A DNA stretch of 36,098 nucleotides from Ignavibacterium sp. (GCA_025056745.1 JANWVQ010000070.1:1-36098); one strand, 5' to 3'. Positions 1 to 8,564 are shown, counted from the stretch's first letter. The notes: generated by a model from the letters alone, not told the origin. Translations and numbers: made by a program.

Positions 1-339
1 TTTCAGATTATGACTGTTGTTTTGGCATTAGGTTTTATGGTTAATAAATATTTTGAATGGGGTGCTAAATTTAGTCACGGTCTTTATCCAGGCTCAGAAA
101 CAATGTTGTCAATGCCTGCTGGCGAGGTAATATTCTTTGGATTGTATTATGTTATGACTGGTTTACACGGTTTACACGTTCTTATTGGAATGGGTTTAAT
201 ATTATTAATGACTTATTACACTGCAAAGGATGTTATAACTCACGATAATTATATGAAATTGGAATCTGCAGGACTATACTGGCACTTGGTCGATATTATA
301 TGGATATTCTTATTCCCATTATTTTATTTGATCACTTAA
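1..339 (+). CDS. coxC: Cytochrome c oxidase subunit III, C-terminal part (5' end outside window)
   Basis: This is the membrane subunit III of a heme-copper terminal oxidase, which binds lipid and stabilises the catalytic subunit I. The frame is open from base 1, so the true start lies upstream and only about the last 112 residues are seen. Family signatures are clear: GLHGLHVLIG in one helix and the closing GLYWHLVDIIWIFLFPL helix, with the conserved Tyr-Trp-His. Three hydrophobic segments are visible. Subunit IV follows after 16 bp and subunit II after that, so this is the middle of an oxidase operon; subunit I probably lies upstream. The first in-frame ATG at base 10 is internal and should not be taken as the start. 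Confidence 0.93.
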   Translation, partial: FQIMTVVLALGFMVNKYFEWGAKFSHGLYPGSETMLSMPAGEVIFFGLYYVMTGLHGLHVLIGMGLILLMTYYTAKDVITHDNYMKLESAGLYWHLVDIIWIFLFPLFYLIT

Positions 340-355
340 TCATACTGAGGTATTT

Positions 356-661
356 ATGACAGAAAATCATTCAACTAATGAACATAGCTCACACGGATAT
401 GGAGTTTATTTCTTAGTATGGTTTGCATTATTGGCACTAACAGGGATTACGGTTGCAGTCGCTGGAATAAATTTTGGCGGTTTGACTGTCGCTACAGCTT
501 TGATTATTGCTTCGATTAAAACATATCTTGTGCTTACTATATTTATGCATTTACGAAGTGAAACGATGGTATTTAAGATTTTCATTGCAGTTGCAATGTT
601 TTTTCTTATAATTTCATTTGTTTTATTATTTACTGATTATTCTTTCATCGTAAGGAATTAA
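356..661 (+). CDS. Cytochrome c oxidase subunit IV (prokaryotic type)
   Basis: A small 101-residue accessory subunit of the heme-copper oxidase. A His-rich, soluble N-terminus (about residues 1-15) is followed by three transmembrane helices near residues 17-37, 43-67 and 72-96. The second helix ends in the FMHLR motif typical of the prokaryotic COX4 family, where the helix-end His and Arg are conserved. A GAGG ribosome-binding site sits just before the ATG. It lies between subunits III and II, the usual place for this subunit in caa3/aa3 operons. It has no catalytic residues; the family is thought to help assembly or stability. Confidence 0.85.
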   Translation: MTENHSTNEHSSHGYGVYFLVWFALLALTGITVAVAGINFGGLTVATALIIASIKTYLVLTIFMHLRSETMVFKIFIAVAMFFLIISFVLLFTDYSFIVRN

Positions 662-664
662 ACT

Positions 665-1324
665 ATGTTTGATGGAGCTTCAAATTTTTCTTACGCTACT
701 GATTTTACTTTTTTATTTACAATTATAGTTTCTGGTTTTTTCTTACTTCTTATTACATTTTTAATGATTTACTTTGTAATTAAGTATAATAGAAAAAGAA
801 ATCCAGTAGCTGAGAATATATCACATAATACGACTCTCGAAATTGTTTGGACTGTCGTTCCTTTGATTCTTGTTTTAACAATGTTCTGGCTAGGATGGAG
901 AGACTATCTCAAACAAGAGGCAGTTCCTAAAAATGCTTATGCTATTGATGTTACAGCTCAAATGTGGATATGGTCTTTCAAATATCCAAATGGAAAGCAG
1001 ACAGATACTTTATATGTTCCAGTTGAAACAGATATTGTGCTAAACTTAAAGTCAACTGATGTTAATCACGCTTTTTATGTACCTAAATTCAGAATAAAAA
1101 AAGATGTTTATCCAAATCAGTCAAGGAAATTATGGTTTAATGCTAAAGAACTAGGTTCTTTTGAAATAGCTTGTGCTGAGTATTGTGGACTTAATCATTC
1201 ATATATGTATAATAAAATTGTGGTTATGCCTAAAAATGATTTTTATGCGTGGGTTAATTCAGAATATAAATATCCATCTGAAATAAGTTTAGCTCAAAAG
1301 ACATCAGAGGCAATAAAAAATTGA
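665..1324 (+). CDS. coxB: Cytochrome c oxidase subunit II (CuA subunit)
   Basis: Subunit II accepts electrons from cytochrome c at the dinuclear CuA centre. The 219-residue protein has two N-terminal membrane helices (about 15-40 and 58-82) and a periplasmic cupredoxin domain. All CuA ligands are present: His135, then Cys170, Glu172, Cys174, His178 and Met181 in CAEYCGLNHSYM. An aromatic stretch, QMWIWSFKYP (residues 99-108), matches the electron-entry region of the family. It lacks the C-terminal cytochrome c domain of caa3-type subunits. A separate c-type cytochrome is encoded two genes downstream, which may do that job. The stop overlaps the TTG start of the heme O synthase gene by 4 bp. 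Confidence 0.95.
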   Translation: MFDGASNFSYATDFTFLFTIIVSGFFLLLITFLMIYFVIKYNRKRNPVAENISHNTTLEIVWTVVPLILVLTMFWLGWRDYLKQEAVPKNAYAIDVTAQMWIWSFKYPNGKQTDTLYVPVETDIVLNLKSTDVNHAFYVPKFRIKKDVYPNQSRKLWFNAKELGSFEIACAEYCGLNHSYMYNKIVVMPKNDFYAWVNSEYKYPSEISLAQKTSEAIKN

Positions 1325-2184
1325 AAGAGAAAATCAAAATATTTTTAGAGTTAGTAAAGTTTAGAATTACATTCTTTGTAATGATTACAACTGGTTTTGG
1401 TTATATATCAGCCTCAGATCAATACGATTCTAATTTATTGTTTGTTCTTTTAGGAACATTAATTCTTGCATTTGGAAGTGCTGCTTTGAATCAATATCAA
1501 GAACGAAATACTGATTCTTTGATGGATAGAACAAAATCAAGACCAATCCCAGCAGGAAAAATTTCAGAAAATAATGCATTAATCTTATCATTTTTACTGA
1601 TTGTTTCGGGTAGTATCATTTTAATACTGGGAGTTAATTTATTAGCATTTGCTTTTGGAATATTAAACTTATTCTGGTATAATTTTATTTATACGCCACT
1701 GAAAAGAAAAACTGCTTTAGCAATAATTCCGGGTTCATTAGTTGGAGCTATACCTCCAATTATAGGTTGGGTTGCTGCTAACGGTGATTTATTTGATTTC
1801 AGAATCATAGTAATATCATTTTTCTTTTTCATTTGGCAGATTCCTCACTTTTGGATTTTATTGTTAAAACTTGATAAAGATTATCAATTAGCAAAGTTTC
1901 CAACGATAACTTCAAATTTTTCCAAACAGCAATTAGCAAGAATTATTTTCTCCTGGACTGTTGCAACTGGTCTATGTAGTATTTTAATACCATTATCATT
2001 GAAATTAACTAATACATTGACAATGTCTTTGATAATATCGTTAGTGCTTTTTATAATTTTTAGTTCTATAAAACTTTTGAAGTTTTCTGAAAATAATTTT
2101 TCGACAATTAGTTCATTTAGAACTATTAATCTTTTTGTTCTCTCTGTCATTATTGTAATATCAATCAACAAAATGGTTTTTTAA
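1321..2184 (+). CDS. ctaB: Protoheme IX farnesyltransferase (heme O synthase)
   Basis: This UbiA-family integral membrane prenyltransferase adds a farnesyl group to heme b to give heme O, a cofactor or precursor for the adjacent oxidase. It has 287 residues and about nine hydrophobic helices. The first Asp-rich motif is N57-Q-Y-Q-E61...D65...D69-R-T...R74-P, which binds Mg-diphosphate. The second is in DKDYQLAKFPT (about residues 183-194). The start is a TTG overlapping the subunit II stop as TTGA, implying translational coupling. The family also includes other UbiA enzymes, but the NQYQERNTD..MDRT..RP signature and the operon context make heme O synthase secure. Confidence 0.94.
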   Translation: MKEKIKIFLELVKFRITFFVMITTGFGYISASDQYDSNLLFVLLGTLILAFGSAALNQYQERNTDSLMDRTKSRPIPAGKISENNALILSFLLIVSGSIILILGVNLLAFAFGILNLFWYNFIYTPLKRKTALAIIPGSLVGAIPPIIGWVAANGDLFDFRIIVISFFFFIWQIPHFWILLLKLDKDYQLAKFPTITSNFSKQQLARIIFSWTVATGLCSILIPLSLKLTNTLTMSLIISLVLFIIFSSIKLLKFSENNFSTISSFRTINLFVLSVIIVISINKMVF

Positions 2185-2202
2185 CAAAGGGAATAATTAA
2201 TT

Positions 2203-3546
2203 ATGGAATTTCTTGATAAATTAGTTCTACCACAATCAGCAGAACATTTGAATTTGTTGCATTACATATCAATTTTGTTATTAACTATTCTTATTCCTTA
2301 CTTATGTATAATATTGGGCGGAGTTCTTTTATCTTTAAAATATTTTAGAAAATCTTATACTAAAAACGAAGTAATGTTTTTGAGATATGCCAAAGATGTG
2401 CTTCAAATAGTTAGTGTAAATAATTTCACTGCACTTGCTTTAGGAATACTTCCACTTTTTACTTTGATTCTTGTTTATGCACAAATATTTCATAAAACAA
2501 ATACACTTTATACCTCTGACCTCTTTCTTTCATTTTTGTTTGTTACAATAGGTATTTTATTCATTTATACATTTAGATTAACTTTTTCTTTAGATTTAAT
2601 TTTAAAGAATATTGATAATAATCAAATTCCAGAATTTTCAGTTGAAGACTTAAAAAAACTTAAAAGCAGTTCTGCAAAAATTCTTCCCAGATATGGATAT
2701 TTTGGTATTGTGTTTTTAATAGTTGGTATATGGATTTTATGTGGTGTCTTAGCTGCAGCTTCTAATTTTACACATTGGCAACCCTCATCTTTCATTTCAA
2801 TGATTTTCTCAATTAAAACTTTGTTATATCTTCTGATTTTCCTATCATTCTCTTTCGTGTTGACTAGTGCATATATTTTATTCTATATATTTTTCTGGAA
2901 CAAAGAAAAATATAACATCGATAATTCTTACAGAGAATTTATTATTAATGATAATAGTAAGAGATTTTACAATTATTCAATTTTAATTCCACTTCTTTTA
3001 TTGTTTGATATTTATCTTATTCCAAAGTTAAATTTGAGCGGCAATGTATTCACATTCTCTTTAATAATTTTAATTTTAGTTTTAATCGCTATCTCTTTGA
3101 ATTACTATATCCTCCACAAAAATAAAATCAATTACAGTCCTTTAGTATTTTTCTTTACATTTTTATCATTATTCTCTTTTGTAACTCAAAAAGAAATTTT
3201 AATTCAGAATGCTACAGAATCAAATGCTTTAGTTTTAAGTGCTGAGTATGATAAGATTCTAGCTGAATTAAAAGGAGCCGGTAAAGAAACAGTAATTAAT
3301 GCTGCAGAAATATATCAAGTAAAATGTGCAGCTTGTCATCAATTTGATAAAAAATTGGTCGGTCCAGCACACTTAGAAGTCTTACCAAAATATGAGGGCA
3401 AATTAAATCAACTAGTAGCTTTTATAAGAAATCCAGTTAAAGTTAATCCAGCATATCCACCAATGCCTAATCCTGGCTTAAAACCAAATGAAGCAGAAGC
3501 TGTTGCAAAATACTTATTAGATGAATATCAAAAACAAAAAAAATAA
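2203..3546 (+). CDS. Polytopic membrane protein with C-terminal c-type cytochrome domain
   Basis: This is a 447-residue protein with about nine or ten hydrophobic segments over residues 15-335, followed by a short cytochrome c domain (about 365-447). The heme attachment site is C375-A-A-C378-H379, and the likely axial methionine is M421 in YPPMPNPG. The membrane part is not a family I can name. It has polar loops between helices and no obvious heme-copper oxidase or bd-oxidase ligand set. It lies 18 bp after ctaB. The cox subunit II upstream has no fused cytochrome, so this protein is a good candidate for a membrane-anchored electron donor to CuA, or a link to a quinol-oxidising complex. That role is inferred from context. 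Confidence 0.75.
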   Translation: MEFLDKLVLPQSAEHLNLLHYISILLLTILIPYLCIILGGVLLSLKYFRKSYTKNEVMFLRYAKDVLQIVSVNNFTALALGILPLFTLILVYAQIFHKTNTLYTSDLFLSFLFVTIGILFIYTFRLTFSLDLILKNIDNNQIPEFSVEDLKKLKSSSAKILPRYGYFGIVFLIVGIWILCGVLAAASNFTHWQPSSFISMIFSIKTLLYLLIFLSFSFVLTSAYILFYIFFWNKEKYNIDNSYREFIINDNSKRFYNYSILIPLLLLFDIYLIPKLNLSGNVFTFSLIILILVLIAISLNYYILHKNKINYSPLVFFFTFLSLFSFVTQKEILIQNATESNALVLSAEYDKILAELKGAGKETVINAAEIYQVKCAACHQFDKKLVGPAHLEVLPKYEGKLNQLVAFIRNPVKVNPAYPPMPNPGLKPNEAEAVAKYLLDEYQKQKK

Positions 3547-3594
3547 GTTAAAGATTTGATGTTGCAACTGGATTTAATTTAACTTATCTTTAAC
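3543..3594 (+). terminator. Possible hairpin after the oxidase operon (two alternative stems)
   Basis: Two overlapping, mutually exclusive inverted repeats follow the cytochrome gene. One is a 10-bp pairing of 3543-3552 with 3578-3587; the other is a 9-bp pairing of 3547-3555 with 3586-3594. Both are AT-rich, have long loops, and lack a following T-tract, so a classical intrinsic terminator is doubtful. The position between two plus-strand operons is suitable. Confidence 0.25.
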
Positions 3595-3623
3595 ATAGAC
3601 TTAAAACCAAATTGAGGTATTAA

Positions 3624-6503
3624 ATGAAAAAAACAATACTAATACTTGTTCTTTTTATTTTCAACATTTCATCATTTTTTGCCCAAATTAGCTATCAGGG
3701 ACCGGCTGTAGGTAATTCTCCAAGTGGCGTTGTAGTCAATACAAACAATTTCCCTGAAGCTCCAATTAATATTGATCCTCAAATTGTAAGAGACCGAATT
3801 ACTGAATCACCTTATAATGAACCATTTATCGCACAATTTAATGAACCAATCACACCAACAATTTACGTTGAAGATCCATTAATAAATGGTTCAAAGAATA
3901 ATTCAATTGGTGCAAATACAATGTTATTGAAAAAATTTCCGGGAATTCCACAAACTAACTCAATCCCACCAGACCCAACTATTGCTGTTGGGCCTAACCA
4001 CGTTGTTGCTTGTGTTAATTCAAGATTTTCAATTTGGGATAAAAACGGAAATTTATTAAAATCAATTGATGCGGATCAGTGGTGCACACCAGTATTAGCG
4101 AATCCAGGTGCTTTTGATCCTCAAATAATTTATGACCATTTTGAAGGCAGATGGTTTATGCTTTGGGATAATGTAAACAACACTGCACAAACCGCATTTT
4201 TCCTTGTGTTTATTTCAGATGATAATGACCCTCTCGGAGTTTGGTATGGATATAGACTCGATGCGAGAACAAATGGAAATACAGTGACATCAACTTGGGG
4301 AGATTATCCTCAAATCGGCTTTGATGATAAAGCAATCTACATAAATTCTCGTCAATTTAATTTTACCGGTGGAAAAGTTTATGATAAAATTAGAATTATA
4401 ATAAAATCAGAACTTTATGCTGCAAACGGTGCTCCTTTCACCTGGAAAGATTTATGGGGGATAACTATTCCCGGAACTTCTTCTATGGCTGATGTTGTCC
4501 ATCCATCTATTCAATATGGTATATCAAATGAACATTATTTTGTATGGGCTGCTAGGTCTGGCGGTAATTTTTATGGATTTTATGTTTTAAGTAACGTATT
4601 AACAAATCCAACTTTAACTGGTAGACAAATTCCTACTCAGTTTTATGGAATGGCCCCTAATGCAAATCAGTTAGGGGGTGGGTCATTACTTATTGAAACC
4701 AACGGAAGCCATATTAAAACTGCACCCGTGCTAAGAAATGGATTTTTACATTTCACTCACTCTATAAGAAATACTAACTTCCCATCTTATGCTAGTGTTA
4801 GATATGTAAAAATGAACGTAGGAACTGGTACAATAACAGAATCTTATGAATTAGGTGCTGACAGATACTGGTATTTTTATCCTACTGTTGCAGTTGATCC
4901 TGAAGGAAATGTAGCAATTACTTGTTCCCGCTCTGGATTAGATGAATATATTGGTTCATTTTATATAACAAGAAAAGCAAATGATCCTCCTGGATTAAGT
5001 GGGGCAAAATTAATATCACCTGGTTTAGGAAATTATGTTAAGGATTTTGGTTCTGGAAGGAATAGATGGGGAGATTATTTAGGAATATATAGCGATCCGG
5101 TGGATGAGTATAATTTCTGGATGTTTCCTGAACACGCAGCTGCTACCAATACGTGGGGAACTACTGTCGCACTTGTAAGAGTAAGACCTTTCTTTGGTGT
5201 ATATCCATTTACTGATTCTACAAATATTAATTTTGGCAATGTTGAAGTAGGTTTCAGAAGTGATACAATCGGGGTTATTATTAGTAACTATGGTGACTCT
5301 CCATTGATTATCAATAGTATCCCAGATTCAGTAAATGACTTTAGAAGAGTATCTGTTCATTCATTTCCATTGACATTAAACTCGTTCGATTCAATTACAG
5401 TAAAGTTTATATTTCGTCCTCGTAGTGCTGGACTAGTGACTGTAAATTATCCAGTTAACAATAATTCAACAACTTTTACCGGTTTTACTTTTATAGCAAG
5501 AGGATTTGTAATTAATCCTGCTCAACAAGGAGTTTTATATTCTATATCTGGTACTAATAACAATGGAAATTTATCTACTGTAAATGTTAATACTGGTGCC
5601 GGAACTAATATTGGTGTGTCAAACTTTACAGATATTATTGACTTAGCAATTCATCCTACTACAAATGTAATCTATGGTTTAAGAGCATTTTCAAATTACT
5701 CAGAATTATTGAGAATAAATGCTAATGGTGGTGATGCATATAGATTTATTAATTTACCCGTACCTGATTTATATTCAATTGAGTTTGATAGAAATGGATT
5801 ATTTTATGGCGTAAAAAGAACAGGTGAAATCTACAGATTTAATTTACCAACAGGGGATAGTATTTTTATTTCAAGAATGCCTACTGGATTTGTATCAATT
5901 GCATTTGACCCTACGAATAATGAATTATTTGGTACAGTTAGAAATATTCTTGGCTCAGTTCGTGATAGAATTATAAAAATCAATTTACAAACCGGAGATA
6001 CAATTCACGTTGGAAGAACAGGATTTGGTGTTAATACTGTCGGAATTGCTTTTAATAACTCAGGTATTCTCTATGGTATCAAAGGATTATCAACACAAAT
6101 TTCTGATTTATTTACAATTGATAAAACTACTGGAATTGGTACTCTAATAGGACCTATTGGACTCGAAGGACTTCAAGGAATTGCTTTTTCAAGAATATTA
6201 ACTGATGTTAATGATAATTCATTTATACCAAATGAATTTACTTTATTCCAGAACTATCCAAATCCATTCAATCCATCGACAATAATCAGATATCAGATAC
6301 CGAAGAGTGGGTTAGTGAAGTTAAAGATATATGATGTATTAGGGAAAGAAGTAGCGACATTAGTAGATGAATACAAAGAAGCAGGGCGATACGAAGTAGA
6401 ATTAAACGTAGGACAGAGTAATAGTCTGTCAAGTGGAGTTTACATATACAGATTAACCTCAGGGAATTACACAGCCAGCCGAAAGATGATGATAATAAAG
6501 TAA
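3624..6503 (+). CDS. Secreted multidomain protein with T9SS type A sorting domain
   Basis: A 959-residue exported protein. It starts with a Sec signal peptide (Lys-Lys, hydrophobic core, cleavage near FFAQ). Residues about 90-520 form a beta-rich, Trp/Gly-rich region that looks like a propeller or sialidase-like fold. Residues about 536-632 resemble an ASH/HYDIN-type immunoglobulin fold (FGNVEVGFRSDT...ISNYGDSPLIINSI). Residues about 635-855 hold five or more propeller-like repeats of the type xLYGxx..G.....INxxTGxx. The last ~90 residues are a T9SS sorting domain starting near NYPNPFNPST and ending MMIIK. It should cross the outer membrane by T9SS and be released or anchored. The substrate or ligand is unknown. 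No catalytic motif was recognised. It is monocistronic, with convergent transport genes downstream. Confidence 0.85.
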   Translation: MKKTILILVLFIFNISSFFAQISYQGPAVGNSPSGVVVNTNNFPEAPINIDPQIVRDRITESPYNEPFIAQFNEPITPTIYVEDPLINGSKNNSIGANTMLLKKFPGIPQTNSIPPDPTIAVGPNHVVACVNSRFSIWDKNGNLLKSIDADQWCTPVLANPGAFDPQIIYDHFEGRWFMLWDNVNNTAQTAFFLVFISDDNDPLGVWYGYRLDARTNGNTVTSTWGDYPQIGFDDKAIYINSRQFNFTGGKVYDKIRIIIKSELYAANGAPFTWKDLWGITIPGTSSMADVVHPSIQYGISNEHYFVWAARSGGNFYGFYVLSNVLTNPTLTGRQIPTQFYGMAPNANQLGGGSLLIETNGSHIKTAPVLRNGFLHFTHSIRNTNFPSYASVRYVKMNVGTGTITESYELGADRYWYFYPTVAVDPEGNVAITCSRSGLDEYIGSFYITRKANDPPGLSGAKLISPGLGNYVKDFGSGRNRWGDYLGIYSDPVDEYNFWMFPEHAAATNTWGTTVALVRVRPFFGVYPFTDSTNINFGNVEVGFRSDTIGVIISNYGDSPLIINSIPDSVNDFRRVSVHSFPLTLNSFDSITVKFIFRPRSAGLVTVNYPVNNNSTTFTGFTFIARGFVINPAQQGVLYSISGTNNNGNLSTVNVNTGAGTNIGVSNFTDIIDLAIHPTTNVIYGLRAFSNYSELLRINANGGDAYRFINLPVPDLYSIEFDRNGLFYGVKRTGEIYRFNLPTGDSIFISRMPTGFVSIAFDPTNNELFGTVRNILGSVRDRIIKINLQTGDTIHVGRTGFGVNTVGIAFNNSGILYGIKGLSTQISDLFTIDKTTGIGTLIGPIGLEGLQGIAFSRILTDVNDNSFIPNEFTLFQNYPNPFNPSTIIRYQIPKSGLVKLKIYDVLGKEVATLVDEYKEAGRYEVELNVGQSNSLSSGVYIYRLTSGNYTASRKMMIIK

Positions 6504-6551
6504 GAGTTGAATGCTAAGTCTTAAATGTTAAATGAATAGAAATTTATATTG

Positions 6552-6591
6552 GAGACACGCCACGTTTACCCGACTTGGCGGGGCGTGTCTC
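6552..6591. repeat. GC-rich inverted repeat, possible bidirectional terminator or REP-like element
   Basis: A perfect 10-bp inverted repeat, GAGACACGCC (6552-6561) and GGCGTGTCTC (6582-6591), encloses a 20-bp loop. Within it CGCCA (6558-6562) could alternatively pair with TGGCG (6576-6580). It is much richer in GC than its surroundings and sits between two convergent genes. A terminator role is plausible, although no T-run follows on the plus strand. The contrast in composition also fits a dispersed REP-like palindrome. Confidence 0.6.
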
Positions 6592-6601
6592 TAGAATAAT
6601 C

Positions 6602-6641
6602 CAATCATTCAATCACCCAATCAAACATTCATCCAATCAAG
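6602..6641. repeat. Degenerate 8-bp tandem repeat (CAATCANN x5)
   Basis: Five consecutive 8-mers read CAATCATT, CAATCACC, CAATCAAA, CATTCATC and CAATCAAG. The first four or more bases are nearly constant and the last two vary. It is non-coding. Confidence 0.7.
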
Positions 6642-6649
6642 CCTAAATT

Positions 6650-6670
6650 CTCTGTGTCTTAGTGGCGAAT
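6650..6670. repeat. Short-period repeat of the CTCTGTGTCT...GGCGAAT type
   Basis: On the minus strand this reads as CGCCACTA-AGACACAG-AG, a degenerate 8-bp periodicity. It resembles enigmatic intergenic strings of the form CACAGAGACACAGAG that I recall from unrelated bacterial genomes; the resemblance is from memory. Nothing suggests a protein. Confidence 0.4.
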
Positions 6671-6700
6671 AATATTTTTTCAGCAATAATCAGATTATTT

Positions 6701-6730
6701 GAGCCACTAATTTCACTAATTAACACTAAG
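6701..6730. repeat. Degenerate 9-bp tandem repeat (CCACTAATT-like x3)
   Basis: Three adjacent 9-mers, CCACTAATT, TCACTAATT and AACACTAAG (6704-6730), share the core CACTAA. It lies in the same gene-free interval as the 8-bp repeats. Confidence 0.5.
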
Positions 6731-6815
6731 TTAAATTTTAATAAACCTGTTCTTTTACATTTTATTTGGAAAGACAAGCATCAGCAAGTCTTTGCATAAT
6801 ATTATTACAACAGAT

Positions 6816-8564
6816 TTATTCGTATAATTTTTCCCATCCTTCTTTGGATAAGTTTTTTGAAATCACAATTAGAGCTAAAATTATCAAAACGAAATAAAAA
6901 ATTGATTCACTATAAAATCCAAGAATAATCTTACCAATAGCAAAAAGGGATGAGTAAACTAAAATTACTCCAGCTATCCAATTGACAAACATTGAGATGA
7001 AATTTTGTTGCTTTGGAGCGTCTGGAATCTTTTTAGAAATTGGTAGCCAAAGTTTTCCTCCTGGATAGACTTTCTCATAAAAAATGATCAAAGTTTTTTC
7101 ATCAGTCGGTTTAGTTAGAAAAGTAACTAATAACCAAACAATTGTAGTTGAAGGAACTATTATAAAAAGTGTAGTCGGAAATTGGAACTGAAATAATTTT
7201 AGTATTGGAAGAATTACAAAAGGAGTTATCATCGCACTGATTTCACTCCAAGCATTTATTCTCCACCAGAACCATCTCAAAATCAAAACAAGTCCAAGTC
7301 CTGCACCACATTCAAGTATGAATTCCCAAGCACCTGAAATTCGGTTAATGAAAAGTGTGATAATCACAGAAACTATCATCAGCAACAAAGTAAAAAATCT
7401 TGAAATTAGAACATAATGTTTTTCCGAATTGTCTTTGACTAAAAATCTTCTGTAGAAATCATTTATAATGTAAGATGTTCCCCAATTAAGTTGAGTTGCA
7501 ATTGTGCTCATATATGCGGCGAAAAATGCAGCTATAAGTAGTCCTTTTAATCCAACTGGAAGAAAGTCTTTCATCGCATAAATATAACCAAGTCCTTTTT
7601 GATTTTCAGACAAATCAGGATACAATACGAGAGTAGCTAATCCAACAATAATCCAAGGCCAGGGTCTTAAGGCATAATGAGCAACCTGAAAAAATAAAGT
7701 AGCGAACAAAGAATGCTTTTCATCTTTTGCAGATAGCATTCTTTGAACAACATAACCGCCACCGCCAGGTTCAGCACCCGGATACCAGCTTGCCCACCAG
7801 ATTATTCCGATATAGGCAAGAAATGATGATAATGATAAAACCATTGTCCCTGCTGCATTTCCTGTATCTGAAATTGAAGGAAAAAAATTGAAAACTGATT
7901 GTGGTAGTTTTGATTGAAGTTCTGACATTCCACCAACCTGCGGAGAATTGACAACAAGAATTGCTAATATTATACAGCCAGTCATCGCCATAAAGAATTG
8001 AAATGCATCAGTTACTACTACTCCCCAAAGCCCAGATATTGCTGAATATACTGCAACAATAAACATTACAGCAAACACATAAAAGAAAACAGTTGTTTCA
8101 TTTATTCCAAAAAATCCTATAAGAATTGAAATCATAGCTTTGTTTACCCAGCCAATAATTATTATGTTCATAATGAAACCGAGATAAACAGCTCTGAAAC
8201 CTCTAAGAAATTTTGCTGGTTTTCCAGAGTATCTGAATTCAGCAAACTCAACTTCTGTTATAAGTCCTGCACGACGCCACAATCTTGAAAAAAAGAAGAC
8301 GGTCAGCATTCCACCAAAAGCAAAATTCCACCAGAGCCAGTTGCCTGCAATTCCGTTTCGTGCCACAAGTTCAGTTACGGCTAATGGAGTATCCGCAGCA
8401 AAAGTAGTTGCCACCATTGATAGCCCCGCAAGATACCAAGGCAAGTTTCTTCCTGAAAGAAAAAACTCATTTGTGTCTTTTCCTGCTCTCTTGTAAAAAT
8501 AAAAAGCAATTGAGAAGGAGATTATGAAGTAAAGTATAATAATTAGGTAGTCTAGTAATTCCAT
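6816..8564 (-). CDS. Sodium:solute symporter family (SSS) transporter, 582 aa
   Basis: An inner-membrane, sodium-coupled importer with the LeuT-like SSS fold. About 13-14 hydrophobic helices are visible. Family marks include FFLSGRNLPWYLAGLSM at the loop before the first unwound helix, followed by Ser/Thr/Ala-rich ATTFAADTPL, and GVVVTDAFQFFMAM in the central signature. The C-terminal region (about 480-582) is longer than in the neighbouring symporter. The substrate cannot be read from sequence; relatives carry sugars, amino acids, short carboxylates or nucleobases. It is followed 79 bp downstream of the next symporter gene on the same strand. No catabolic genes are adjacent to suggest a substrate. 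Confidence 0.88.
   Translation of the reverse strand: MELLDYLIIILYFIISFSIAFYFYKRAGKDTNEFFLSGRNLPWYLAGLSMVATTFAADTPLAVTELVARNGIAGNWLWWNFAFGGMLTVFFFSRLWRRAGLITEVEFAEFRYSGKPAKFLRGFRAVYLGFIMNIIIIGWVNKAMISILIGFFGINETTVFFYVFAVMFIVAVYSAISGLWGVVVTDAFQFFMAMTGCIILAILVVNSPQVGGMSELQSKLPQSVFNFFPSISDTGNAAGTMVLSLSSFLAYIGIIWWASWYPGAEPGGGGYVVQRMLSAKDEKHSLFATLFFQVAHYALRPWPWIIVGLATLVLYPDLSENQKGLGYIYAMKDFLPVGLKGLLIAAFFAAYMSTIATQLNWGTSYIINDFYRRFLVKDNSEKHYVLISRFFTLLLMIVSVIITLFINRISGAWEFILECGAGLGLVLILRWFWWRINAWSEISAMITPFVILPILKLFQFQFPTTLFIIVPSTTIVWLLVTFLTKPTDEKTLIIFYEKVYPGGKLWLPISKKIPDAPKQQNFISMFVNWIAGVILVYSSLFAIGKIILGFYSESIFYFVLIILALIVISKNLSKEGWEKLYE

Larger units (their letters stand above)
6504..6815. other. Gene-free interval with hairpin and short-period repeats
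   Basis: This 312-bp gap separates the convergent T9SS gene and symporter gene. I see no credible small coding frame and no tRNA or known RNA. It contains one GC-rich hairpin (6552-6591) and three degenerate short tandem repeats with 8- or 9-bp periods (6602-6641, 6650-6670, 6701-6730), listed separately. Confidence 0.8.

Noticed and set aside
1884-2171. Minus-strand frame opposite ctaB
   Set aside because: It overlaps the second half of a secure heme O synthase gene and has a composition expected from reading hydrophobic codons backwards.
6602-6641. Possible CRISPR array
   Set aside because: Units are only 8 bp, adjacent with no spacers, and no cas genes are present.
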